Origin: Balneicella halophila
Lineage (GTDB): Bacteria; Bacteroidota; Bacteroidia; Bacteroidales; Balneicellaceae
DNA: 64,000 nt
Assembly: GCF_003096835.1 (NCBI RefSeq)
Contig: NZ_QENZ01000003.1
Coordinates: 186,001 to 250,000 of the forward strand
Direction: 5' to 3'
The notes beneath the pieces are model-generated. The model did not search any database and was not told the DNA's origin. It saw only the letters and a program-made list of their open reading frames with translations. Of the stretch, positions 45,467 to 55,004 are shown one piece after another. Each line of letters opens with the position of its first letter. Within the stretch, counting starts at the first letter, position 1. The position numbers and the translations under genes were made by a program.

Positions 45467-45481
45467 TGAAAAAATAATTGG

Positions 45482-46834
45482 ATGCGTAAATTAATTCCCA
45501 TAGCGTTTTTAGTTTTGGCAATACTTGTTTTTTCACAAGCTTTGTGGGTATCTCAATTTATTAGGCAAGAAAGAACTAATTTCCAATCTTCGATAATAAA
45601 AGAACTAAGGCAAATAATTAATTTTCACGCAACGGAGAAGTTTGGACTAGAAGATTCAGAAAACCCTAATAAGCAAACTCTTACTTTTGAAGATGCTTCT
45701 CTAGACACCACTATAAATGACCAAGATGCTATTGCTGTTTACCATTTGGATACTAAAAATTATGGTCATCTCAAAAGTAATTTTTCAGAGTTAGTTAGTA
45801 ATGTTTTCGCCGACTTAGCACTATCACAACAGAAATTTCACTTGAAACAAGTAGATTCTCTTTTTCAGGAAAATTTTATCGATTTTGGTCAAATAGCAAG
45901 TTATAAAATGCTACTGTTAAAAAATGGAGAAGCATTTGATAGTATTTCTTATCAAAATTGGAACACAAATGATACCTTACTTATCAAAATTCCATTAGGC
46001 ACAGAAGGTACGTATTCTTTTGAGGGGAGTTTCCAAATCAAAAATTCGGCTTTTGTTAGAAACTTGATAACATCTATTGGAATTGCAGCTTTTGCTATCA
46101 TTTTAGTAGCGTTTTTTATCGGTTGGCAACTGATAGCACTGCAAAAAAGCAAACGGAAATTAGAATGGAAACAAAAGGTTGTTGCAGGAATCGTCCACGA
46201 CCTCAAATCGCCATTGGCTCACGTTTATACGGTCTTGGACTTCTTTTCACAAACCGAACAAAATGAGCTGAAAAAAGAACAACTAACTGTGGCGGGAAGT
46301 CGAGTGAAATTACTCACAGAAAAAATTGCCCATACGCTTTCCGTTTTTAAAGCACAAGACGGTAATATCACATTAAATATTGCTACGTATGCACTGCGTG
46401 AGAAATGTGTTGAATTGATAGAAGAATTGCAAAAGACCTATGCAAATAAAGAAATTACAACAGCTTTATCCATACCCGACAATCTACAACTAAAAGTTGA
46501 TGAATTGTATTTTGACTCCGTACTTAGAAACCTTATTGAAAATGCGATAAAATATTCATCTGAAAATGTACAGCTGAGTATTTCAGCGGAGATTGGCAAT
46601 AAAAAAATATATCTTCACATTGCAGACAACGGACAGGGTATTGCCCGAGAGGAGCAAAAAAAGGTTTTTAAAGAGTATTATCGTTCTAAAAATACAACAA
46701 GCAAAGGACACGGCATTGGTCTATCTTTTACTAAAATGATAGTGCAAAAACACAAAGGAATGATAACTTTGCATAGCGAATTAGGAAAAGGAAGTACCTT
46801 TACGCTTTGTTTCCCTAAAACAATCATTGTATGA
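45482..46834 (+). CDS. Sensor histidine kinase
   Basis: A 450-residue membrane kinase: one helix at residues 4-23, a periplasmic sensor part (about 24-190) with no recognised domain, a second helix (about 194-220), then the phospho-acceptor H239 in VHDLKSPLAHVYT and a HATPase with NLIENAIKYS, ADNGQGIAREEQ and SKGHGIGLSF. It overlaps the response regulator gene by 4 bases. Divergent placement next to the peptide cassette suggests it senses a signal controlling that operon, possibly the peptide itself; this is inference. Confidence 0.93.
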   Translation: MRKLIPIAFLVLAILVFSQALWVSQFIRQERTNFQSSIIKELRQIINFHATEKFGLEDSENPNKQTLTFEDASLDTTINDQDAIAVYHLDTKNYGHLKSNFSELVSNVFADLALSQQKFHLKQVDSLFQENFIDFGQIASYKMLLLKNGEAFDSISYQNWNTNDTLLIKIPLGTEGTYSFEGSFQIKNSAFVRNLITSIGIAAFAIILVAFFIGWQLIALQKSKRKLEWKQKVVAGIVHDLKSPLAHVYTVLDFFSQTEQNELKKEQLTVAGSRVKLLTEKIAHTLSVFKAQDGNITLNIATYALREKCVELIEELQKTYANKEITTALSIPDNLQLKVDELYFDSVLRNLIENAIKYSSENVQLSISAEIGNKKIYLHIADNGQGIAREEQKKVFKEYYRSKNTTSKGHGIGLSFTKMIVQKHKGMITLHSELGKGSTFTLCFPKTIIV

Positions 46835-47499
46835 TAGCACAACGAATTCTTTTGGTAGATGATGATACGGAATTAGGCAATTTTGTAAGTATGGCTCTTA
46901 CTTCTTTAGGTTATCAAGTCCATTTTCAAAATTCTTTATTAGGCGTAGAAAGCATCATTAGGGATTTTTCGCCGTCCATCATCTTATTTGATGTGGAAAT
47001 TGGTGCGGACAATGGTATTGAAAAAGCCGAAACAATTCTTAAACATTTTAAAAATATTCCTATTCTTTTTATTTCTTCCCACACCGATGCGCAAATAGTG
47101 GCTAAAGGCATTACAACTGGAGGGGTTGGCTATATCAGAAAACCTTTTAAAATCACAGAACTTGCCGCTTATATAAAAAGATTCGCATTAGACCCCAATA
47201 TTTTCAATCTCAGCCAATATAAACTCAATGCTAAGGACAGTACTTTGTTTTACAATGATAGTTTGATCAAAAAACTAAGCACTTTAGAATTTAAATTATT
47301 GCATCTACTTATTTTGAAGAAGAACACGATCGTTTCTAAAGAGCAAATCGCAACTACTCTTTGGGGTGGTGAATTAGATGAGGGCTATGAGGCAAGTATC
47401 AATAACCTTAATTCAAAACTTCGGGAACTGCTAAATAAAGATTCAAAAATTACCATTGAAACAATCCGGGGAAAAGGCTTTCGATTGATTTTTGAATAA
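46831..47499 (+). CDS. OmpR-family response regulator
   Basis: A 222-residue regulator with a receiver domain (D10, D11 in LLVDDDTEL, phosphorylated D54 in ILFDVEIG, and K104 in YIRKPFK) and a C-terminal winged-helix Trans_reg_C domain (LSTLEFKLLHLLI, ISNNLNSK-like INNLNSKLRELL, IRGKGFRLI). Its ATG overlaps the kinase TGA, so the two are co-translated. It is the best candidate to bind the repeats at 45196-45380. Confidence 0.95.
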   Translation: MIAQRILLVDDDTELGNFVSMALTSLGYQVHFQNSLLGVESIIRDFSPSIILFDVEIGADNGIEKAETILKHFKNIPILFISSHTDAQIVAKGITTGGVGYIRKPFKITELAAYIKRFALDPNIFNLSQYKLNAKDSTLFYNDSLIKKLSTLEFKLLHLLILKKNTIVSKEQIATTLWGGELDEGYEASINNLNSKLRELLNKDSKITIETIRGKGFRLIFE

Positions 47500-47512
47500 T
47501 TAATGTACTATT

Positions 47513-47755
47513 TTACAAATCTTCTTCAGGGAGACTGTAATGCTGATTCTCTTCATCCTTTGTATCTTCGGGATTTCTATCATCTGGCAATGTTCGTCCG
47601 GGTATATCTAAGTTTTCACCTTCAAAATCCACGGGTCGTTCTCTTTCTTTTAAAATTTCATCATCTCCCCCATCATTACGTAAGTGAGAATCATCTAATC
47701 TTTCTTTCTCCTCTTTTGTAACGTCAGGATTGAAATCTTGCTCTTTCTTACTCAT
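47513..47755 (-). CDS. Small acidic disordered protein of Bacteroidota
   Basis: An 80-residue protein (start MSKKEQDFNPDV) that is rich in Asp, Glu, Lys and Asn, with no hydrophobic core or membrane segment, hence probably disordered. Similar short acidic proteins with the PVDFEGENLDIPG stretch occur in many Bacteroidota and are often near stress genes. Function is unknown. It converges on the response regulator gene with 13 bases between the stops; the next gene, an Hsp31-like one, is divergent. Confidence 0.7.
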   Translation of the reverse strand: MSKKEQDFNPDVTKEEKERLDDSHLRNDGGDDEILKERERPVDFEGENLDIPGRTLPDDRNPEDTKDEENQHYSLPEEDL

Positions 47756-48016
47756 AATTTCAATTTTAAATGGTTTATATACTAAAAAACTACATAAACC
47801 TTACCACAATTTTTAAATATTAAATTTAAAAAAATAATTTAATTACATATCTCGACCTGCAAATATTTAGAGACAGAGAAACAAGAGTATTATCCAAATA
47901 TTTCAAACCAAATTTATCTCGTTTCAGTAAGTTTTTGGATAGGTATTTGTTGAATAACTTTAGAGAATATTGCAAATTACAACAAAGAAATCATAAACAT
48001 TTAAAATTGATAAAAA
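47756..48016. promoter_or_regulatory. Divergent region between the small acidic protein and Hsp31 genes
   Basis: A 261-base AT-rich gap with no coding signal. CAAATTTA at 47909-47916 (minus-strand TAAATTTG) could be a -7 element for the small acidic protein, though it would give a long leader. Confidence 0.3.
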
Positions 48017-49075
48017 ATGATTAGATCACTTTTAGGTATAGCACCAATTCCAACAGGCGAAGACGCCTATAGACCCTCTCATTTAGCAATAAAAAAAGCT
48101 ACGTCATCAAAGACAGATTATCAAGAAATAGATTATGAGAAAATAACCGGAGTTAATCCGTACGAAGGACTTGGTAAAAAAGTTTTAATGCTCTGCACCG
48201 AAGAGAAACTTTTAGAGATGAAAAATGGAAAAAAATTCTCTACGGGTAATCATCCTGTGGAAATGTTTGTTCCGATGTTGCATCTAGAAAATGCAGGGTT
48301 TGATATCGATATAGCGACCCCAACAGGCAAATCTGTAAAAATAGAAATGTGGGCAATGCCTGATGAAGACAAGCATGTACGTACGATTTTTTCAAAATAT
48401 GCAGAACAATTGGAAAATCCTATAAACTTAGCAGAATTTGTTCAAAAGGATATGGAAAACAGTACCGATTATGTCGGTGTTTTTATACCAGGAGGTCACG
48501 GAGCACTTTTAGGACTTCATGATGATAAAAATGTAGGCAAGTTGCTACGCTGGGTATATGAAAAAGATTTATATACTATGGTCATCTGCCATGGACCTGC
48601 GGCTTTATTATCACTTGCTGATAAGGAAGGCAAAGATTCATTCATCTATAACGGTTACGAAATTGTTGCATTTCCTGATGTAGCGGATGGTTTGCTCCCA
48701 TATATTGGTTACTTGCCAGGTAAATTACCTTGGAAATTTGGTAAAAAATTAAACGACTTAGGTATCTCTATAGTAAATGTCGCAGATAATGAAAGATGCC
48801 ATGTTGATAGGAAACTAATTTCCGGAGCTAGTCCATTAGCCGCCAATAAGTTTGGAGAAACTATTGTTAAAGAGTTGCTAAAGACGGTTCAAACATTCAA
48901 AGATAAAACGAAAGTTGTTCCTCAAGATGTCGTTAATACACCAAAAGATAAAGAGGGAATGCCAAAACCAAAAAACCCAATCGTACAACCGCAAAATGAG
49001 AATAAACCGAACTTCGACAAAGAGAATAAAGGGAAAGATAATAAATCGAATTACGGCTTTGATGAAGTACACTAA
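48017..49075 (+). CDS. hchA: DJ-1/PfpI-superfamily Hsp31-like protein
   Basis: A 352-residue protein of the Hsp31 branch. The nucleophile elbow is VICHGPAALLS with the reactive cysteine, preceded by GVFIPGGHGALLGL; a glutamate in the ILMLCTEEKLLE area is the usual acid partner. Hsp31 has holding-chaperone and glyoxalase III activity against glyoxals. The C-terminal 50 residues (after about 300) are charged, Lys-Pro-Asn rich and disordered, an addition to the fold. It starts an apparent stress block with the next two genes. Confidence 0.82.
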   Translation: MIRSLLGIAPIPTGEDAYRPSHLAIKKATSSKTDYQEIDYEKITGVNPYEGLGKKVLMLCTEEKLLEMKNGKKFSTGNHPVEMFVPMLHLENAGFDIDIATPTGKSVKIEMWAMPDEDKHVRTIFSKYAEQLENPINLAEFVQKDMENSTDYVGVFIPGGHGALLGLHDDKNVGKLLRWVYEKDLYTMVICHGPAALLSLADKEGKDSFIYNGYEIVAFPDVADGLLPYIGYLPGKLPWKFGKKLNDLGISIVNVADNERCHVDRKLISGASPLAANKFGETIVKELLKTVQTFKDKTKVVPQDVVNTPKDKEGMPKPKNPIVQPQNENKPNFDKENKGKDNKSNYGFDEVH

Positions 49076-49086
49076 AACGCAATAAA

Positions 49087-49545
49087 ATGAAAAATTCAAA
49101 TTATACAAGATTTATATTGATGCTGGTCTGCTCAGCAATATCCATGTACATAACCATGTATTTCAATACCTATGAATTAAGCCATGTATTTTTTAGCTGG
49201 ACAAGAATGTATATGACGCTGATAGGTATTGGTGGGATGGCAATTATTATGTTTTTATTTATGCGTAAAATGTATAAAAATAAATCTAAAAACATTGCTA
49301 TCGTTGTGGGAAGCGTTTCACTAATGGTGCTTTCTACATTCTTAGTAAGACAACAAATTCCAATAGATGATATGAGGTGGATGCGTGCGATGATTCCACA
49401 CCATTCTATTGCAATATTGACAAGTAACAAAGCGGACCTAAAAGACCCTGAAGTACGACAACTTGCTGATGAGATTATCGAAGCTCAAGAAAGAGAAATC
49501 AAAGAAATGAAGCAGATGATAAAACGTCTAGAAAATAAAAAATAA
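49087..49545 (+). CDS. DUF305-like membrane protein
   Basis: A 152-residue protein with three N-terminal membrane segments (about residues 7-25, 38-58, 67-84) and a C-terminal helical part with MRAMIPHHSIAILTSNKAD and two further charged helices. The MIPHH segment is the DUF305 signature; these proteins are associated with copper handling (CopM-type). It lies 11 bases after the Hsp31 gene. A copper or metal role fits the efflux operon nearby but is not proven. Confidence 0.75.
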   Translation: MKNSNYTRFILMLVCSAISMYITMYFNTYELSHVFFSWTRMYMTLIGIGGMAIIMFLFMRKMYKNKSKNIAIVVGSVSLMVLSTFLVRQQIPIDDMRWMRAMIPHHSIAILTSNKADLKDPEVRQLADEIIEAQEREIKEMKQMIKRLENKK

Positions 49546-49592
49546 TTGTTTAGCTTTACAATAATGTGCAATAAATCAAATCATAAATAGTT

Positions 49593-50597
49593 ATGAAAGC
49601 GTTATTAATAACAGGATATGGAGATGTCAAGGATAACTTGAAATTTTCACAAATCGACAAACCGAAGATAAAAGAAAATCAAGTATTAGTTGAGGTGTAT
49701 GCTGCGAGCACCAACCCGGTAGATTATAAAATTATAAAAGGAGAACTTAAACCTATTAAAAAATTGGATTTCCCAGCACGTATCGGCTATGATGTAGCAG
49801 GCGTTGTGGTAGAAAAAGGAGCAAATGTCAAAGACTTTAATGTTGGTGATGAAATTTTTTCTCGTGTATCAGGTATGTCTCCAGGTACTTTTGCAGAGTT
49901 TGTTGCTATAGATAGTGAATTAGTTTGTCCAAAACCTAAACAACTTAGTTTATCAGGAGCTGCAAGCTTACCTTTAGTGGGAGTAACGACCATACAAGTC
50001 TTCAATGAGGCACATCTAAAGAAGGGCGATAAAGTGTTGATACATGCAGGTTCAGGAGGTATCGGCACATTCGCCATTCAATACGCCAAGAGTAAAGGTG
50101 CTTACGTGTACACTACAACAAGTACAAAAAACGTAGATTGGGTTAAAGAACTCGGAGCTGACCGCGTCATTGATTATAAAAAAGAGAATTATCTTGATAT
50201 TGCCAAAGAAGTAGATGTGGTATATGATACCTTAGGTGATGATTATACCTACGATGCCTTTAAAGCCATAAAGAAGGGAGGAAAAGTTATCACCCTTGTC
50301 GGAGTCATGGATAAAGAATCTGCAAAAGAATTGGGTCTTAATTGGTTTTATCGTTTCATTCTTAGTCTGAAAAGAATCAAAATCAATAAAGAAATCAAAC
50401 GTAAATCGGCTCATTACAAATTCATTTTAATGGAACCTAATAAAGAGCAAATCTGTGAAATAAAGAAACTTGCAGATGATGGATTTATAAAACCCGTAAT
50501 TGACAGAGAGTATCCATTTTCTGAAGCTATTGAAGCATTACAATATCAAAAAACAGGTAGAGCAAAAGGCAAAATTATCATCAAGGTAAAAGAATAA
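49593..50597 (+). CDS. MDR-family zinc-independent NADP-dependent oxidoreductase (quinone oxidoreductase-like)
   Basis: A 334-residue medium-chain dehydrogenase/reductase with a GroES-like N-domain (YAASTNPVDYKIIKGEL) and a Rossmann domain with GSGGIGTFAIQYAKSKG at about 151-168. Zinc-ligand cysteines of alcohol dehydrogenases are absent, so it is of the NADPH:quinone reductase or enone reductase type. The substrate is not determined. It is placed 47 bases after the DUF305 gene, in the same stress block. Confidence 0.85.
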   Translation: MKALLITGYGDVKDNLKFSQIDKPKIKENQVLVEVYAASTNPVDYKIIKGELKPIKKLDFPARIGYDVAGVVVEKGANVKDFNVGDEIFSRVSGMSPGTFAEFVAIDSELVCPKPKQLSLSGAASLPLVGVTTIQVFNEAHLKKGDKVLIHAGSGGIGTFAIQYAKSKGAYVYTTTSTKNVDWVKELGADRVIDYKKENYLDIAKEVDVVYDTLGDDYTYDAFKAIKKGGKVITLVGVMDKESAKELGLNWFYRFILSLKRIKINKEIKRKSAHYKFILMEPNKEQICEIKKLADDGFIKPVIDREYPFSEAIEALQYQKTGRAKGKIIIKVKE

Positions 50598-50632
50598 AAT
50601 AAACTTAATAAAAGACTTTGAAATATTTTTCG

Positions 50633-50640
50633 TAATTTTG
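50633..50640 (+). promoter_or_regulatory. -7 promoter element of the copper efflux operon
   Basis: TAATTTTG matches TAnnTTTG, 15 bases before the ATG at 50655, again with a short leader. Confidence 0.55.
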
Positions 50641-50654
50641 CCCATAATTTAAGT

Positions 50655-51083
50655 ATGAAGAAAGTTTTATCCATACTCTTGTCTTTTATCATTGTGGCTA
50701 GCCACATGTATTTGACTATTGGTACCCACTTTTGTGGTGGTGAAGCAGTAGAAACAAAAATAATGTTTGGCAAATCACATTTAGGATGTGGTATGATGGA
50801 AATGACAAAACATTGTGATGCACCCGAAAATTATAATGAAAATCAGACAACTGTGGGTAAAGTTCCGTGTTGCAAGAATGAATACGAAACCATACAATCT
50901 GTAGATAATTTCTTGAAAAATGCCACTCAAACTGTTGAGAAGATTGACTTTGTAGTAGCTTTTATTTATGTTACACTGAATGTTGACTTATTTTCAAGAG
51001 AATCTCAACATTTCTTCGTTGATTATCACGCTCCCCCACTTGAAAAAGACGCCCAAGTGCTTTTTCAAACTTTCTTACTTTGA
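50655..51083 (+). CDS. HYC_CC_PP family secreted cysteine-rich protein
   Basis: A 142-residue protein with a signal peptide (about 1-20) and the three family landmarks: HFC in GTHFCGGEA, CC in VPCCKNEY, and PP in YHAPPLEK. Extra Cys, Met and His residues (GCGMMEMTKHC) are arranged like a copper site. The family is restricted to Bacteroidota and often precedes metal efflux operons. Its position at the head of the cus-type operon supports a role in copper or silver binding. Exact function is unknown. Confidence 0.8.
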   Translation: MKKVLSILLSFIIVASHMYLTIGTHFCGGEAVETKIMFGKSHLGCGMMEMTKHCDAPENYNENQTTVGKVPCCKNEYETIQSVDNFLKNATQTVEKIDFVVAFIYVTLNVDLFSRESQHFFVDYHAPPLEKDAQVLFQTFLL

Positions 51084-51179
51084 TTTTTACATAAACTATC
51101 TATTCTTCATCAATTCAAATTGATGAGAATAGTTTTCATTGAGTTATTTCATTTAGTTTTATGTAAAATTTGAAGCAAT

Positions 51180-54100
51180 ATGCTTAATAAAATAATAAAG
51201 TATTTTTTAGAAAATAAGTTAGTAACCTTTCTTTTATTGATTGGTTTAGTTACTTGGGGTATTGTCACATCTCCATTTGGGTGGCAAATAGACGGTCTTC
51301 CTTCTGACCCCGTACCTGTTGATGCCATTCCGGATATTGGAGAAAATCAACAAATCGTATTTACATCATGGAATGGGCGTTCACCACAAGACATTGAGGA
51401 TCAAATCTCCTATCCCTTAACTACCTATCTTTTAGGAATTCCCGGAGTAAAAACCATCCGTAGCTCTTCCATATTTGGTTTTTCAAGTATCTATATCATC
51501 TTTGATGAAGATATAGAATTTTATTGGTCACGTTCGAGAATACTTGAAAAATTAAGTTCTCTTCCCTCAGGATTATTACCTGATGGAGTGCAACCTACCT
51601 TAGGTCCTGATGCAACAGCTTTAGGACAAGTCTATTGGTATACGCTCGAAGGGCGTGATAAAGATGGAAACCCGACAGGTGGATGGGACTTGCATGAAAT
51701 ACGTACTGTCCAGGATTTTTATGTAAAATATGGTTTAAATGCGACTGAAGGAGTGTCAGAAGTGGCATCCATAGGTGGTTATGTTCAAGAGTATCAGATT
51801 GATGTAAATCCCGATGCTTTAAAATCATACAACATCCCGCTACATCAAGTTATGCAAGCGGTGCAAAAATCCAATCGCGATGTGGGTGCAAAAACCATCG
51901 AATTTAATCAAGCTGAATATCTGGTGCGTGGTTTGGGTTATGTAAAAAGTACTTCTGACATTGAAAAGGCAGTAGTTGCCGTACAAGACAATGTTCCTAT
52001 TCGTGTGAAAGATGTTGGTGTGGTTAAGCTTGGTCCTGCAAATCGACGTGGTGCACTCGATAAAGACGGAGCAGAAGTAGTTGGTGGTGTTGTCGTAGCA
52101 CGATATGGTGCTAATCCCTTGCAAGTTATTAATAATCTAAAGAAAAAGATTGATGAAATTTCCCCTGGATTACCTAAAAAGACTTTGGCAAATGGCGTTG
52201 AAAGTCAACTCACAATAGTTCCTTTTTATGACCGTTCGCAACTAATCCATGAAACACTTGGCACGCTTGAGGAAGCGCTCTCCCTTCAAATACTTATTAC
52301 AATTCTGGTAATTATTGTGATGATTTATAACCTAAGAGCATCATTTCTCATTTCGAGCTTATTGCCTATTGCCGTTCTTATGGTATTTATTGCTATGCGT
52401 TACTTTGGAGTAGATGCTAATATCGTTGCTCTTTCTGGTATTGCTATTGCTATTGGTACTATGGTGGATTTGGGTATTATTCTTTCTGAAAATATTGTCA
52501 AGCACATTGATGAATCGCCACCTGACCAAAAGTTGATAACAACAATATATAATGGGTCTTCGGAAGTAAGCTCTGCAATTCTTACTGCTGTATCAACAAC
52601 CATTGTGAGTTTTATTCCTGTTTTTACAATGCAAGCTGCCGAAGGTAAATTGTTCATTCCATTAGCTTTCACAAAAACTTTTGCATTAATAGCGGCTCTC
52701 ATTGTTGCACTACTCATTTTACCAACATTGGCACATCTGTTTTTTGGGTTTAAGATAAAAAATTCCCGTTCCAAAAAACTGATAAATATTTTCTTGATAC
52801 TTACAGGAATTGTAGCACTCTTTTATAGTGAAATCTGGGCAGGGATTTTGTTGATTTTATTTGGAAGCATTCCTTTTATAAAGCCTTTGCTTCAAAAGAA
52901 AACATTTTTCAAAAAAGATTTACCAAGAAAATTGCTTGAAAACATAGAGTTAATTTTGGTAGTTATCGGTGTTGTTTGGCTATTGGCTAAATATTGGTTG
53001 CCATTAGGAGCAGGCCAAAGCCTATTGCTAAATTTCATCTTTGTTGCACTGCTGGTTGGACTCATCTTAGGTGCATTTACCCTTTTACAGTATTCTTACA
53101 AAAGAGTTTTAATTTGGGTATTAGATAATAAAATTAAATTTCTGATTGTTCCGACTCTTCTCATTATCCTTGCTTTAAATATATGGCTGGGTTTTACTAA
53201 TATCTTTGGTTTTGTAGCCAATGGTGCTGACAAGGTAGGCTGGAATATTCGAACGACATCAGTTTGGTCAGGGCTTGCTCATACATTTCCTGGAATTGGC
53301 AAAGAGTTTATGCCTTCGCTGGACGAAGGTAGTTTTTTACTTATGCCCACTTCCATGCCACATTCAGGAATGGAATACAATAGAAAAGTCGTGGCACAAT
53401 TGGATATGCTGCTAAGTAATATTCCTGAGGTAGAGCTTAGTGTTGGTAAATTAGGCAGAGCAGAATCAGCACTCGACCCCGCTCCTATATCAATGTTCGA
53501 AAATGTTATCAATTACAAATCTGAATATGCGTTGAATGAGAGAGGACATCGTATGCGTTTTAAAATAAATAATGATGAACAATTCCTATTGAAGGATGGA
53601 GAAGCTTATAGTAATGAAGAGTTACTGAACAGAAAGTTCTCTATGGATGATTTGATACCGGATGAGGATGGTCGTTATTTTAGAAATTGGAGAAAACATA
53701 TCAAATCATCTGATGATATTTGGAATGAAATAATTGCGGTAACGAATATTCCAGGAGTAACTTCAGCTCCTAAGCTACAACCCATTGAAACACGATTGGT
53801 AATGTTACAAACAGGAATGAGAGCACCGATGGGTATTAAGGTTTTTGGTCCTGATTTAAATACCATTGAAGAATTTGGCATGCAGATAGAAAGCATTTTG
53901 AAAGAAGTACCTTCGGTGAAAAAAGAAGCTGTATTTGCAGACCGAATCGTTGGGAAACCCTACATCCACTTAAATATTAATAGGAACGAAATATCTCGTT
54001 ATGGATTAAATGTCGAAGATGTGCAACAGACTATAGAAACGGCAATAGGTGGTATGAAAATATCATCAACCGTTGAGGGTCGAGAGCGATTTCCTATTCG

Positions 54101-55004
54101 TGTCCGCTATCCACGCGAATTGCGTGACAGTCCAGATGTTTTAAGTACTATTTTAGTCCCAACGCCTACTGGAGCACAAATTCCTTTGGAACAAATTGTA
54201 GCTATCGAATATGTGAGAGGACCGCAAGCGGTGAAAAGTGAAAATACGTTTTTGGTTGGTTATGTACTCTTCGATAAAAAAGAAGGTTTTGCCGAAGTAG
54301 ATGTGGTAAACAATGCACAAGCTATAATCAAGGAAAAAATTGCCAGTGGAGAATTAATAGTTCCGAAAGGTGTTAATTATAAGTTTTCAGGAAGTTATGA
54401 AAATCAAGTTAGAGCAGAAAAAAGGTTAAGCATTATCGTTCCTGTCGTTCTAATAATTATCTTTTTGATACTTTATTTTCAATTCCGTTCAGTTTCAACT
54501 TCATTAATGATTTTTACTGGAGTCGCAATGGCATTTAGTGGCGGTTTTATTATGCTTTGGCTATACGGACAAGGTTGGTTCGCTGATTTTACCTTCTTTG
54601 GAACAAACATTCGAGACCTTTTCCAGATGAGTACAGTCAACTTAAGCGTTGCTGTGTGGGTGGGATTTATCGCTTTGTTTGGATTAGCAACAGATGATGG
54701 AGTTTTGATGGGAACTTATCTTGACCAAAGTTTTAAACAAAACCGAACCAAAACTCGAAATGAAATTCGTGCTGCCGTGGTAGAAGCCGGTCAAAGAAGA
54801 ATAAGACCTGCTGTGATGACAACGACAACAACAATAATCGCTTTGCTACCAGTACTTACATCAACAGGACGTGGCTCTGACATTATGGTTCCCATGGCTA
54901 TACCGGCTTTTGGGGGAATGTTCATTGCAGCAATTACCTATTATATTGTGCCTACACTTTACTGTATGCGTGAAGAGTATAAACTTAAGAAATTAAAATC
55001 ATGA
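51180..55004 (+). CDS. cusA: CusA/CzcA-type heavy-metal RND efflux pump
   Basis: A 1274-residue inner-membrane proton-driven pump. The fourth-helix motif IAIAIGTMVDLGIILSEN is closer to CusA (copper/silver) than to CzcA. The N-terminal helix and periplasmic domains (SSIFGFSSIYIIFDEDIEFYW, ARYGANPLQVI) are complete, and the last helices are ALFGLATDDGVLMGTYLDQ and MVPMAIPAFGGMF. It is some 230 residues longer than CusA because of an insert with about four to five extra hydrophobic segments (roughly 525-660). It overlaps the next gene by 4 bases. Confidence 0.93.
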   Translation: MLNKIIKYFLENKLVTFLLLIGLVTWGIVTSPFGWQIDGLPSDPVPVDAIPDIGENQQIVFTSWNGRSPQDIEDQISYPLTTYLLGIPGVKTIRSSSIFGFSSIYIIFDEDIEFYWSRSRILEKLSSLPSGLLPDGVQPTLGPDATALGQVYWYTLEGRDKDGNPTGGWDLHEIRTVQDFYVKYGLNATEGVSEVASIGGYVQEYQIDVNPDALKSYNIPLHQVMQAVQKSNRDVGAKTIEFNQAEYLVRGLGYVKSTSDIEKAVVAVQDNVPIRVKDVGVVKLGPANRRGALDKDGAEVVGGVVVARYGANPLQVINNLKKKIDEISPGLPKKTLANGVESQLTIVPFYDRSQLIHETLGTLEEALSLQILITILVIIVMIYNLRASFLISSLLPIAVLMVFIAMRYFGVDANIVALSGIAIAIGTMVDLGIILSENIVKHIDESPPDQKLITTIYNGSSEVSSAILTAVSTTIVSFIPVFTMQAAEGKLFIPLAFTKTFALIAALIVALLILPTLAHLFFGFKIKNSRSKKLINIFLILTGIVALFYSEIWAGILLILFGSIPFIKPLLQKKTFFKKDLPRKLLENIELILVVIGVVWLLAKYWLPLGAGQSLLLNFIFVALLVGLILGAFTLLQYSYKRVLIWVLDNKIKFLIVPTLLIILALNIWLGFTNIFGFVANGADKVGWNIRTTSVWSGLAHTFPGIGKEFMPSLDEGSFLLMPTSMPHSGMEYNRKVVAQLDMLLSNIPEVELSVGKLGRAESALDPAPISMFENVINYKSEYALNERGHRMRFKINNDEQFLLKDGEAYSNEELLNRKFSMDDLIPDEDGRYFRNWRKHIKSSDDIWNEIIAVTNIPGVTSAPKLQPIETRLVMLQTGMRAPMGIKVFGPDLNTIEEFGMQIESILKEVPSVKKEAVFADRIVGKPYIHLNINRNEISRYGLNVEDVQQTIETAIGGMKISSTVEGRERFPIRVRYPRELRDSPDVLSTILVPTPTGAQIPLEQIVAIEYVRGPQAVKSENTFLVGYVLFDKKEGFAEVDVVNNAQAIIKEKIASGELIVPKGVNYKFSGSYENQVRAEKRLSIIVPVVLIIIFLILYFQFRSVSTSLMIFTGVAMAFSGGFIMLWLYGQGWFADFTFFGTNIRDLFQMSTVNLSVAVWVGFIALFGLATDDGVLMGTYLDQSFKQNRTKTRNEIRAAVVEAGQRRIRPAVMTTTTTIIALLPVLTSTGRGSDIMVPMAIPAFGGMFIAAITYYIVPTLYCMREEYKLKKLKS

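Larger units (their letters stand above)
45124..45481. promoter_or_regulatory. Divergent regulatory region between peptide cassette and two-component system
   Basis: This 358-base gap separates the minus-strand precursor from the plus-strand kinase. It holds three related copies of a motif around ATGAGGATTT (see 45196-45380), the palindrome AGCCGGCT at 45316-45323, and the kinase promoter at 45459. I found no minus-strand TAnnTTTG match for the precursor. No ORF of note. Confidence 0.55.
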
